Below, piece after piece: positions 14,740 to 24,000 of a DNA stretch of 64,000 nt (the first letter of the stretch is position 1; every line of letters begins with the position of its first letter). The DNA is taken from contig JAZBQD010000017.1 in assembly GCA_036583965.1 (NCBI GenBank), forward strand, positions 23,408,385 through 23,472,384. The letters run 5' to 3'. Under the pieces are notes generated by a model, which ran no database searches, was not told the DNA's origin, and was given only the letters and a program-made list of their open reading frames with translations. This stretch comes from Prunella strophiata. Its lineage: Eukaryota > Chordata > Aves > Passeriformes > Prunellidae. The translations under genes were made by a program, and so were the position numbers.

Positions 14740-17700
14740 AAAGACCATAACAATCTTCTTTCTCCCAATACATTGCAGGGGCTTGAATGCCTCTTCTCTT
14801 TTTCCTCTTTTCTTTTGTAGGAAAATGGCTTTATATTTGCTAGGCAATCTGCTGGGGATAGACTATGATTAAAATTGAGTTCTGTAAAACCTAAGGAAAT
14901 CTAACAGGGCTTTTGGATGAGACAGACAGATTTCCTATAAGAGAGGGGGAACAAAAAAGCCCACTCTTTTTTCTCCATGGAACTGTTGAACACATTCTTG
15001 AACATAAAATTCCTGAACAAATGCACCCCATAGATCCCTGAAAGATGGGTTTCTTGCCCTACACAGTAACACAATCAAAGAATCATAGAATATCCTGGTT
15101 GGAAGGGATCCACAAAGATGATAGGGTCCAACTCCTGGCCCTGCACAGGACCATTCTCAAGCGTCACACCATGTGCCTGTGAACATTGTCCAAATGGTTC
15201 TTGAGCTGTGTCAGGCTTGGTGCTGTGACCAGTTTGCTGGGGAGCCTCTTCCAGTGGCCAACCACCCTCTGGGTGAAGAGCCTTTTCCTGACATCCAACC
15301 TAAACCTTCCCTGACACAACTCCAGGGCATTCCCTTAGGTCCTGTCACTGGTCACCACAGGGAAGAGATCAGTGCCTGCCCCTCCTCTTCCCCTCACAAG
15401 GAAGTTGTAACTGCAGTGAGGTCTGCCCTCAGTCTCCTCTTCTCCAGGCTGAACAGACCAAGTAACCTCAGCCATTCCTCACACGGCTTCTCCTCAAAGC
15501 CCTTCACCATCCTCATGGCCCTCCTTTGGACACTCTCTGACAGCTCAATGTCTTTTTTGTGTTGTGGCACCCAAAACTGCCCCCAGCACTCAAGATGAGG
15601 CTGCCCCAGTGCAGAGCAGAGCAGGACAATCCCCTCCCTTGCCCAGCTCGTGATGCTGTGCCTGATGCCCCTCAGGGTACTGATGGCTCGTGTTCAACTT
15701 CAGCCAGGACCCCCAGGTCCCTTTCCTGCATTCATTTCTGCTTTCCAGCCTCTCATTTCCCAGTCTGTCTGTACATCCAGGGTTGCCCCATCCCAGGAGC
15801 AGAATCTAATACTTTTCCTTCTTAAACATGAAGTTGGTGATTGCCCAGTCCTCTGATTTCTCAGGGTCTCCCAGCAGGGCCTTTCTGCTTGTGAGGCAAT
15901 TTATTAGCATCAGCAGACTTAGTAACCCTTTCAGTCCTAAGTCCAAACCATTTATGATGACAGTGAAGAGCACAGGGCTGAGCATGGAGCCCTGTGGAAC
16001 CCCCCAGTGACAGGTCACCAGTCTGATGTCACCCATTCAGGCACCCCCTTTGTGCCTGACCCCTGAACCAGTTTCTCACCTATCACATAATTTGTTTATC
16101 CAGCTGTGTGCCAGACAGTTTTTCCAGAAGGATCCTAGGAGAAGCCCTGCAAAAATCTTTACTGAAATCCAAAAAGATAACATCAACTGGCTTCCCTTGA
16201 TCACCTGGGTGGGTTATCCTGTCATAAAAGAAAGTCAGATTTGACAATCAGGGCTTTCTGCCCATGAGGCCATGCTGGCTGTGACCAATGTCTGTGTTGT
16301 CCTTCAGGTATTTTTCATTACCTCCCAGAAAAATTTTCTCCAAAATTCTGCTAGGCACTGCAGTGAAAGTGACAGGCCTGTAGTTTGCAGAGTCGTCCCT
16401 CTTGCCATTTTTTTAAATTCTTGAAAGAATTGGCAGAAGAAATTCTTCTGCCATTCTTGAAAGCTGACAGATTTGCCAGCTTCCTATAGACTGGGACCTC
16501 TCCAGATTTCCATGACCATTCAAAAAGCATTTTCAGAAATCCTATAATGACTTCACCAGTTCTTTGAGTACTATGGGATGAATACTATCATGTGCCATAG
16601 ATTTACAGGTATCAAACTAGAGCATCAAAGCCCACATAAGTTCAGGATTTAATGGGAGTTTATAATTCTCACAGTCATGGTTGTCCAGCTCAGCACTCCA
16701 GGACCCCAAGATCCCATCATCAGTTTTAAAGCATAGTGCAGGAAGCATAGAAGAATGCCTAGTTGGAGTAATTGCCTTTTTTTATAACATCTGCCCAATT
16801 CAGAAGGCACTGAACAGCCACATTTCAACTGCCTGTCCCACTTTAACCTTTCTCAGTGGCGGGGAGGATGAAGAAAGAAAGGATTGGAGGGAATAAATCT
16901 CATATAAAAATAAGAAGGAAATACAACATTTTTCATAACTAAGGTAATTCCACACATGAGCCATTGCCCTAGCATTCAGTTGTTTCTGGTTTTCTTTGTT
17001 CAGCAGGCACAACTATGCCTTGGGATATGAAGAAATAGGGCTTCTTCCTTTTTTTTTTTTTTTTTTTTTTATGGTAGGCAGCGTACTTTAGTAAATCTAT
17101 GTGTAATGCCAAAGGTTAACACAGTTGCATTGTTGTGTTAAGATATGGTCGTGTCGGGAGTACCCAAGGAGAATGGGATCCTTCACGCTGGTGAGATCGC
17201 AAGCATGGCTTTAGACCTTCTGGATGTCTGCAGAACTTTTAAGATCCCACACAAGCCTGATACCCTCCTAAAGATAAGAGCAGGAATACATTCAGGTATG
17301 TTGAGAAAGCTGCAAAAAATGTCTTCCTCTGGCCTTACAAATGCATCTGCAGTAGCCATTTCCTCTCCATTAAAAATAAAGTTAATTTTTTGAGATGCAG
17401 TGGAACACAACACAGAGGTCATCCCAACAGAATAATTTATTGGATACATGGTATATTGGTACCTCAGTTTTAAATACAACACTGGAAACATCCCATAGCC
17501 CCCATACCTCTTCTGATGTGAGTTACAACTGCCATTCTGTGTCTGTTACTTGTCCTTATCAGCTGTTCTCTTCTCAAAACAGTGAGTTGTTTCTTGACAA
17601 TCTGATCTAGCCTCCACTCTCAGACTCCAAGCTCCCTGATGTGTGACTGCAGTTCCTTCTTGATAGACAGCCAGAGTTGGACATGTCCTGTGCAGCCCAG

Positions 17701-20700
17701 CATCTGCCAACTAATCAGCATACATTTTCTTACCAAGAAATCATATCTTCTATGTTTTAAATCACTTGTGAGACAGATTTGTAACCCATGTAAAGACAAT
17801 ACTGACACTCAGTCTTTATGTGGTTAACAAATTAGATTTAAGATAGTGAAGGAAGCAACCACAAGGCTGTATGACTGATTATGTGATTAATAAATGCAAA
17901 ATATTTTGGTTTCCGTTTCTTTGCAGGGGCAGTTGTAGCTGGAGTTGTTGGAACCAAAATGCCACGGTACTGTTTATTTGGAGATACTGTGAACACAGCT
18001 TCCAGGATGGAATCTACTAGTGAAGGTAATAAGGAACAAACTGCAGATGGGGTTTTAATTATCCCTGAACTAGTTCTTAAAAAATGTTAGGCTGAGTTTT
18101 GAGTCCTGATATAGTCAAATGATTCTAAATCCTGTAAAGATTTCTGGGTCCAGTCTGCCTAGGGGCAAATTATTTGAGTGATATTCTCTACAACTGTTTT
18201 TGTAATCACATCCCCTTGTTCCTCAAGTCTTGGGAAGGGGTTTTTGTGGCTTGAAGTTCTCTACAGTAAAAAAAAAAGGTTGGAATAAAACAAAATGAGA
18301 GGCAAGTGGTTATGTTCACTGTTTCTATTTGTTCCTTGCACCCAGCTAGATATATGGTAAGAATACTTTCATTACCCCTCTTTTGTTGCTGATAACTTTC
18401 TCTAATGGAGAATACAAGAAACAGTAGGATATCATGGGAGCTGTGTCTGTGTTTAACCAGTATAGAAGATTATGTATGTGTCCTTTAGAAAAGAGTTTAA
18501 ACAGAAATTTTGTGGAGGCATTCCCACTGCTTCTTCCTAAGAGATAACAGAGCTTCAAGTTGACTTAGAAAACTTTGTCTTTAGCCAATATGAACATTTA
18601 AAACTCAGATTCTGAAATATTTTAGCTGATCTACAAGAACTGAAAGAAAAAAATAAAAAAGGAAAAAGACAGAGTGATTCAATGTCACAGAACTTTGATG
18701 GCTTGTTTCCTTACATTCATAAAATGAAACCAAGTAGTTTTATGGCTCACATTGTAATGCATTGTAAATGAACTAGGCACATACAAGATTCTTCAAATTT
18801 AATTTCATGGTAAAAACTGATACTTTCAACATCTATCATGATCCACTAAAAACAAGGCAGAAAGGCAGGGGAATGGTCCCAAATGATGGATTTGAAAGTT
18901 TTGAAAGGCATCCATTGCTTCTCACCATTTTTATTTTTCCAAAGCAAATGCTAACCTGGATGGAACCCATATAACTTCATTTTCTTTTTGTCAGTCTCCC
19001 AGATAACTCCTTTCATGCTCCTTGTGTCATCTTATCTGAACGCCTTTAAAACTAATACCTTCAAAATCTGCTTCCATCATACATAGGTTATCTTTTGTTC
19101 TGTATGCCAGTCTCTTTCTCAGATGGTACATCAGCACTATAGACATAGGAATAAAGACAGAGCATTTATCTTTCAAGCATTTATTTTCTCTCCCTCTTTT
19201 TCTGGCCACATACATCTGAGGACCCCAAATTACATTACCAAGTTTTAACCCTAAGATGATTGTTTTAAAATAGATTAGTTACTAGCAATCTGCACTAAAA
19301 ATGCTATCACCTGGAATTTGTGTGCTAGTGTCTTGTTCTCAAGCAAGATGACAAGTTGAAATATAATGTATCTTCAAAGAATAGTTCTGAGATACGTATC
19401 TATCTGAAACATATGTCTCCTGATCTACAGGCAGTGTTCTGAGACTCTAAAAAACATGTAAACAAATAAAAGTGGGCATTATAGAACTGTCACTTTCTAA
19501 TATAACAAAAATCAGTTAGACAATCTTAGCCAGTCCTACTATCACCTGGGATGTTTTTTAAACAAAGAAGTATAATGATTGGCTCTGTGTCACAGAATAT
19601 TACAGGTGAAAAAAACCTTTTTTAATTTTTTTTTAAATTTTAGCAAAATTTGCTTTCCAGCAAAAGTAGAAATTCTTCTATCTGTCCTTCTTGGTCCTTC
19701 CTCCATCATTTGCACAAGACAAGACAAGTGAAGTTTACATGAAGATAAAATTTCAACTAAGGAAAAATCAAAATGTTAAAAAAATTGTGGAGTTATGTTA
19801 GTATCATCTCTTTCAGCTGTCTTAAATTACAGGTTTGGAGTCAGAGCAATGGCAGCTGTTCCTTTACTGTTTAGACTTTGCTGAAAACTAAATGTGCTGA
19901 GAAAGCACAGGCTCTTTATTGATCAGGAGGTAGAACTGTGTATGGTTTTCTTCACCAGATGAAAAGGATGCTCATCAGTAGCACAGGTAGACAACTGTGA
20001 AGAGTAAAAAAATATTATTAGATGCAGAATGTGAAGAGTAGTGTTTGTTGACAGCCCCATATTTATTCTGAGATTCTCTCACAAACAGGCCAGGATACTG
20101 GAGCTTGTGTGCAAACGTTTTGAATAACAAATAACAAGGAATGGAAGCAAAGACTTGAGAAAAAACCCAAGGGAGGGTTCATTAATGAGTCTTGAAATTT
20201 TTGACACACTTTGGGAGACAGATCTGTCTTAGATGTATAAATTGTTTGCTAATATGATATTTATCTTTCTTTCCAGCTCTTAAAATACAGTGCAGTTCAA
20301 GTGCATACCAGCTGTTGGAGCAGATTGGAGAGTATGTGTTAGTATGCCGTGGGAATTTACAAGTCAAGGTGTGTATGCAACATTTATACTCAGCTTTTCA
20401 GAGAGGAGAGTGTGAAAGTACTCTGGACCCCTTGAATTTTAACTCATGCAGTCCCCTATATTTTCTAGTCCTCTATATCTCACAGTGCTGTGGTTAGACT
20501 AGTTCCCATACCTGATGAGAGCATGTTCAGATTTTAAGCCAGGACTAATTCCATGGACTTGTTCATGGGACAAACCTGGTAAGTCAGAGATGAAGGACTT
20601 AGTGAAGCTTGGAAGTCCTGCATGGCACATTCACTGTCACGACTGCTTGAAATCAAAAAAGGTCTTTCAGAGACATCACAAATCATCATGTGAGTTCCAC

Positions 20701-21083
20701 AAGAGAATTAACCTACTGTGGACCCAGTTTTGGATGGGACTTCAAAGAATTTTTTTAATTGATACTACTGCTATGATCTTTTAAGGAAAGGTTTTATGTC
20801 TCATTTTCCCTCTATGTTAATTGGCTGACAGGCACATATTTCTCCTTTTGGGACTTGTTTTGAGTTTTAGTAAGAAAATTATTTCATAAATGACAGATAA
20901 TATTATAACCCCATGACTAATGTTCTTTCTTAGGGGAAAGGAGATATGGTCACATACTGGCTTGAAGGTAAGAAAGCTTCTGTCACCCAGAAGGCAGTCA
21001 CCAGCACTTCTGTGATTCCTCAAGATGCCAGCAGAGTTTCATGTAGTCCGATACCAGGTGTCCTTCTCAGTGATCCTCTCTGA
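1180..21083 (+). CDS. Receptor-type (membrane) guanylate cyclase, 3' part, 15 exons
   Basis: This gene encodes the intracellular half of a single-pass receptor that makes cGMP from GTP. Exons: 1180-1327, 2742-2828, 3099-3242, 4559-4680, 6318-6459, 9359-9407, 10347-10451, 11483-11596, 12441-12534, 13314-13401, 14158-14297, 17143-17295, 17927-18025, 20277-20368, 20934-21083. Every intron is GT-AG and all phases agree, giving about 574 codons ending in TGA. In order they encode the juxtamembrane segment (GSMM), a pseudokinase (VAIKK, HGRLKS, DYG in place of DFG, APE), a coiled dimerisation helix ([19 protein letters not shown]) and the cyclase domain ([49 protein letters not shown]). Both metal aspartates and the GTP-selecting Glu and Cys are present, so the enzyme looks active. 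It resembles the natriuretic peptide receptor/GC-G group, but it is clearly diverged from NPR1 and NPR2 as I remember them, so I give no symbol. The extracellular domain is missing or lies upstream of the window. Confidence 0.93.
1987..2475 (-). pseudogene. Unidentified minus-strand coding relic in an intron
   Basis: Two overlapping open minus-strand frames follow each other. One covers about 2474-2297 and reads [20 protein letters not shown] and onward. The other runs to a stop at 1996 and contains [20 protein letters not shown] followed by an acidic run [13 protein letters not shown]. Composition and continuity look protein-like, and a single shift between frames would join them, as in a decayed processed copy. 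I do not recognise the source gene. Low-complexity chance is the alternative. Confidence 0.25.
2742..2828 (+). CDS. Guanylate cyclase exon B: start of pseudokinase (VAIKK)
   Basis: The acceptor is TTTCTGTTTCAG and the donor is AG|GTAAGA. The peptide reads [20 protein letters not shown] and continues to EVKQVR. VAIKK is the kinase beta-3 lysine motif, retained in receptor cyclases although the domain binds ATP without phosphorylating. Confidence 0.93.
3099..3242 (+). CDS. Guanylate cyclase exon C: pseudokinase hinge
   Basis: The acceptor is TTTTCACAG and the donor AG|GTGAAA. The peptide contains [28 protein letters not shown] and [17 protein letters not shown] is the hinge signature of membrane guanylate cyclases. 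Confidence 0.95.
3360..3836. repeat. GGAA microsatellite mixed with GTGGCGGAA minisatellite
   Basis: The array is purine-rich on the + strand. The first part mixes GGAA, GGGA and GTGGCGGAA units, with consecutive 9-base GTGGCGGAA copies near 3637-3690. From about 3696 it becomes almost pure (GGAA)n to 3835. It lies in the guanylate cyclase intron 3243-4558 and generates several false open frames rich in EGRK or LPSF. Confidence 0.97.
3982..4025. repeat. Perfect 22-bp tandem duplication
   Basis: Two identical 22-base copies abut (3982-4003 and 4004-4025), each beginning TGTTCCCAAA and ending TTAGCTAT. They lie in a guanylate cyclase intron shortly after the GGAA array. Confidence 0.95.
4231..4260. 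repeat. Poly-A run, about 30 bases
   Basis: An uninterrupted A run in a guanylate cyclase intron. No target-site duplication or retroposon body was recognised next to it. Confidence 0.9.
4559..4680 (+). CDS. Guanylate cyclase exon D: HGRLKS catalytic-loop equivalent
   Basis: The acceptor is GAATTTCAG and the donor GCAG|GTAAAG. The peptide contains [20 protein letters not shown] followed by [22 protein letters not shown] replaces the kinase HRD loop, as in all receptor cyclases. Confidence 0.95.
6318..6459 (+). CDS. Guanylate cyclase exon E: DYG and APE motifs
   Basis: The acceptor is CACTTTAG and the donor TACAG|GTAGCT. The peptide begins [14 protein letters not shown] and goes on to [12 protein letters not shown] and SMSDVYS. 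DYG stands where active kinases have DFG, as in NPR1 and NPR2. The segment before APE is an ordinary length for the family. Confidence 0.93.
6743..6769. repeat. Poly-T run
   Basis: A homopolymer T tract of about 26 bases in a guanylate cyclase intron. Confidence 0.9.
7700..7743. repeat. Poly-A run, over 40 bases
   Basis: The longest A homopolymer of the window, in the intron between 6459 and 9359. The A-rich sequence after it is GTAAAAGCAATGAGAGAAAG. I could not identify a parent retroposon. Confidence 0.9.
9359..9407 (+). CDS. Guanylate cyclase exon F: 49-base small exon
   Basis: The exon lies between TTATTCTGCAG and CTGGCA|GTAAGT. It encodes [16 protein letters not shown], equivalent to the YSFAIILQEIALRS segment of NPR-type receptors. 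It is easily missed because it is so short, but its phase joins both neighbours. Confidence 0.9.
10347..10451 (+). CDS. Guanylate cyclase exon G: pseudokinase C-lobe
   Basis: The acceptor is CCTTTTCTCTAG and the donor GAG|GTGAGT. The 35 codons include [17 protein letters not shown] and CPCPTDYVE. This part differs most from NPR1 and NPR2, whose equivalent carries LSPKEIIERV. Confidence 0.88.
10455..10560. repeat. Cluster of TACAATATTGTA-type palindromes
   Basis: Directly after the exon ending at 10451, variants of GTACAATATTGTAC recur four or more times with alternating GTAC and AATATT cores. Each unit is self-complementary, so the stretch can form several overlapping hairpins. Confidence 0.75.
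11483..11596 (+). CDS. Guanylate cyclase exon H: pseudokinase end
   Basis: The acceptor is CCCTTTCTGCAG and the donor CTG|GTAAAT. The peptide is [20 protein letters not shown] followed by KMLYKMNP. C....P..RP.F is the conserved last motif of the pseudokinase domain. Confidence 0.94.
12441..12534 (+). CDS. Guanylate cyclase exon I: dimerisation helix
   Basis: The acceptor is TGTTATTTAG and the donor TATA|GTAAGT. The peptide [20 protein letters not shown] matches the M..Y...LE.LV.ERT signalling helix that joins pseudokinase and cyclase domains. Confidence 0.95.
13314..13401 (+). CDS. Guanylate cyclase exon J: start of cyclase domain
   Basis: The acceptor is CTACAACAG and the donor TTCAG|GTAAAT. 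The peptide contains [14 protein letters not shown] and [10 protein letters not shown], the family's LLP..VA..L..G and F..VTI.FSD lead-in. Confidence 0.95.
14158..14297 (+). CDS. Guanylate cyclase exon K: first metal-binding Asp
   Basis: The acceptor is GTTTTAACAG and the donor GCCT|GTAAGT. The peptide contains [20 protein letters not shown] and [14 protein letters not shown]. The Asp of DIVGF and the Asp of IGDA are the two metal ligands. The Glu of KVETIGD selects guanine. Confidence 0.96.
14702..14738. repeat. Poly-T run
   Basis: A T homopolymer of about 36 bases in the guanylate cyclase intron 14298-17142. Confidence 0.9.
15074..16640 (-). mobile_element. CR1 LINE fragment, antisense, in an intron
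   Basis: Read on the minus strand, the element ends at about 15074 with the CR1 3' terminus ATTCTATGATTCTTTGATTG. Upstream it carries broken reverse-transcriptase coding sequence, including [13 protein letters not shown] near 16000 and [12 protein letters not shown] near 15450. Frames are interrupted, so it is dead. The 5' limit is approximate, because similarity fades between 16600 and 16850. It sits in the guanylate cyclase intron 14298-17142. Confidence 0.88.
17050..17071. repeat. Poly-T run near an acceptor
   Basis: A T run about 70 bases before the exon starting at 17143, whose own acceptor has a poor pyrimidine tract. Confidence 0.85.
17143..17295 (+). CDS. Guanylate cyclase exon L: cyclase core
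   Basis: The acceptor is TTGTGTTAAG, with only a weak pyrimidine tract, and the donor is TTCAG|GTATGT. The peptide contains [20 protein letters not shown] and LKIRAGIHS. The second codon completes Tyr of GDAYMVVSG across the intron. Confidence 0.95.
17927..18025 (+). CDS. Guanylate cyclase exon M: substrate-binding and catalytic Arg
   Basis: The acceptor is TTTCTTTGCAG and the donor GAAG|GTAATA. The peptide contains [11 protein letters not shown] and [19 protein letters not shown]. The Cys of RYCLFG helps choose GTP over ATP; the Asn and Arg of NTASRMES stabilise the transition state. All are intact. Confidence 0.97.
20277..20368 (+). CDS. Guanylate cyclase exon N
   Basis: The acceptor is TTCTTTCCAG and the donor GTCAAG|GTGTGT. 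The peptide begins [20 protein letters not shown], equivalent to EALKIHLS in NPR-type enzymes, and ends GNLQVK. Confidence 0.94.
20934..21083 (+). CDS. Guanylate cyclase last coding exon and stop
   Basis: After the acceptor TTCTTTCTTAG come 49 codons and TGA at 21081-21083. [14 protein letters not shown] is the conserved end of the cyclase domain (GKG...TYWL.G). The following 36 residues are a Ser/Thr-rich tail without a recognised motif. A GGTAAG inside the exon near 20967 could serve as an alternative donor. Confidence 0.93.
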   Translation, partial: GKGDMVTYWLEGKKASVTQKAVTSTSVIPQDASRVSCSPIPGVLLSDPL

Positions 21084-24000
21084 AGTCCTGCCTCCTAGTC
21101 ACTCATTAACTCCAGTATCCCTTCTGCTTTCAGTCTGTTAGGTCATCCTGCTGAATTGGAAAATTAGAAAAGAGATAATACTCCTCTTTGGCCTTGTGAG
21201 TGTATTAGCTCAGCCTTTATTTACAGGTGTTTCTCCCAGCAGTGGCACTGAAAATACAGAAAAAGCAAAAACTCATCTTAAGGAGTAATACACAGAAATG
21301 CCCCACCAGCTTCCAGAGCAGAAAGTAGCTCCCAGTGTTATTTCTTGATGTGGTTTTGATAGGAAATGCTCAGCCAGCAGCCACCATGACCTCAAAATCA
21401 GGTTGGACATTCCAGCCTGTGAGGTGCTCCCACAGGAAAGGAGACAGTATAGTGTTGCTGTTTAGTGGTACCATAAACCCTGTGGGCATGGTTGGTTTTG
21501 TGCTGTGAAAGGGAAAAATGAGGTGTGCATTGTGTGAGGAGGTAAGATCTATCAAAAGAGGAGGATGAAAAAAAGAGCAGAGAAATTATAGTGGATGCAA
21601 ATTGAAACAAGAATTTGTACTCCTACTTCCATTTAATCTCCATTGTCTGGGGCATAGAAAGAAGAATTAAGAAGAAAGTCTGGTGTGTTTTCATACAGCC
21701 AATTCCTAGTGACATCTGCCATCTTGTTGCAGAAAATCTTGGTAGAGTAATGCAAGATATTGTATGCTGTGGCTAAACAGGGTAAAGTTCACTACAGCTG
21801 CTCTTGTCTTTGGCTGCTCTGGGATTTCTCTGAAAAACAGCTCTTAACATTAGCTGATATTTTTGCTTTGACTGAAGTGGTGGTGAACCTACTATTGCTG
21901 GACAGCTGTCTGTCAGTGAAATCAGGCAGCCCTCTGAGTCACTGTGTAATTTAGGACACAGTTTAGGAAAGGTCAATCCTGAGCCAGCATTTCCTGTAAA
22001 GAGAGAACCATCACTACAAGTGGAGTAATTTCTAGATGAGCATGATTTGGTGAGCATTGCTGGTGTTGGCTTTCTTTAAAGACTTACCTTTCAAGGCTAA
22101 TATATTTTGAAGAGCTTAGCCTGTTCCAGTTCAACTGGTTAACAAACAATCTAACAGAATAAGTGAAACTGAAAGACAAAGGATATCAAGAGTCAAAGCA
22201 TTTCCACCATAATGTGAACTACACTGCATAATGCTAATTGGGAGGAGATGAAAAGGAAGGAATTCGAGGGACAAAGCACCACTTAATCCTGCTTATTCTG
22301 CTCCCTTACCCTCCAGTCTGTCCCTGATCCTAGGTGCAAGTACAAAAACATGCATGTAGTTGCAATATTTCTGGTTTAAATTTGTGGAGTTTAACCAAGC
22401 AGCTAACTACTTGTTCATGTTTCTATGTAGCTAGCATAGCTACAATTTTAATTCCAAGCATGTGCTGTGTGATAGTGATAGGAGTGTCACACTTCAGTTT
22501 CCAGTTTCTGTGAGAAGTAAATGCAGCGGTAAGGATAGATTTTTCAGGGATGTCTAACAAAGGTAGAAAGTTATATACTTCCAAATTACGGGAGGTTTTT
22601 TTGAATTATACAAAAAAGATGTATGTCATAAAGTAAGTCTCAGAAGTCTGAGAATCGCAGTGAGGGACACAGATGTAGCTGACTTTGGCACATGAGATCC
22701 CAACATAAAGTCCAGCCAAATTTTTTTAAATCAAAATTTTTAATTAGTTTCACATTTTTTTTAAGTTTAAAAATTCCTTTCTCTTTTTAAAATTTCATAT
22801 TAGTAGGTATAGTACAATTACTGGTTTTGTAATCTTAGCAGAATAAACCTTTCAGTTATCAGCAGCCCAGAGATATCCTCTAATACAACCATTTCCTTTA
22901 TCCAAATGCTATCTAGAAATTGTGAAACTCTGCTTTATTACAGTGCTTTATGATGTATTAAATGTTACATTATTATCTTAATGAGTTTGCATTTGTTTAC
23001 ATTTTTATTAAAAATATGCATATCCTTATCAAATGTGGATGTGAAAGCATATGCTTTGTCCATAGTATTTCAGTTTTAACTCCTCTGCTTTATTTAATGT
23101 TGTCTATAGAATTAAAAGATTTTTTTTAAAGTGTCTTATGAGTTTAAAATCTTCTAAGTAGAAATGAGGGATGAGTGACCAATGGCAAGCTTGCTGGATT
23201 GACAGCTTTAACCACTGACAAGTCCTTGGGTAGTATTCAAGTTCTGCTGAAGACAGCAGAGACTCTTGCTGACTTCAAGAGTTTTAGAGCCTGGTGGTTT
23301 TCTGCAAAAGAGGTACAGCCTGAAGAATGACTAGGTCATCCTACCTCAGTTTTATTCTTACTTCCTGATCCTCTCCTTCAACAGAGCATCTCCAGAGTGA
23401 GAATTATTTTCTATAGACTGTTGAATCTGTCATATCTTTCCTGCAACTTCAAGCAATAGTCCTTATTAATGTCAGTTTGTCTGATGACTGTGATGATATG
23501 ACTGACTTTGGAAGATAGAAGTACAGTAGTGAACATTACAGACACAAACAGAAGTGTCCTCAGTCAACTGACAAGTATTTTAAGATTAATCTCAGGCATT
23601 TTGACAGATGTAGTCAATGACAACAGCCATATTTCAGATGCAGGAAAGCATCTTCCAGCCTGTAAAACTGAAGGATGATAACTAGCACAGTGCTCATCTG
23701 TGAGATGCTTTAAAGCCACAGAGATTTAAATCCCAGATATGGAACTAGTCAGCTAATCTAGCAAGCATTCTTTTCTAAAATGGCACTATATAGTAGAAAT
23801 ATGTGATGTGTTCTTCCTTTTCTTGATGATTTTATCCATGCCAGAAAATGGGAAACCAATTGCAATAATGGAGCTGAGGAAGTGAGGGTGATATGTATTT
23901 TATGGAACACTTCACAGAGTGGCCATTCATTTTTCACAGTCATGCAAGATAATTCAGAGGATACTAAAAGTCTATTCACAATGTGGTGATTTTATTGGAA

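Noticed and set aside
15173..16244. Several + strand frames of 60-140 codons
   Set aside because: They are antisense to the CR1 element located here.
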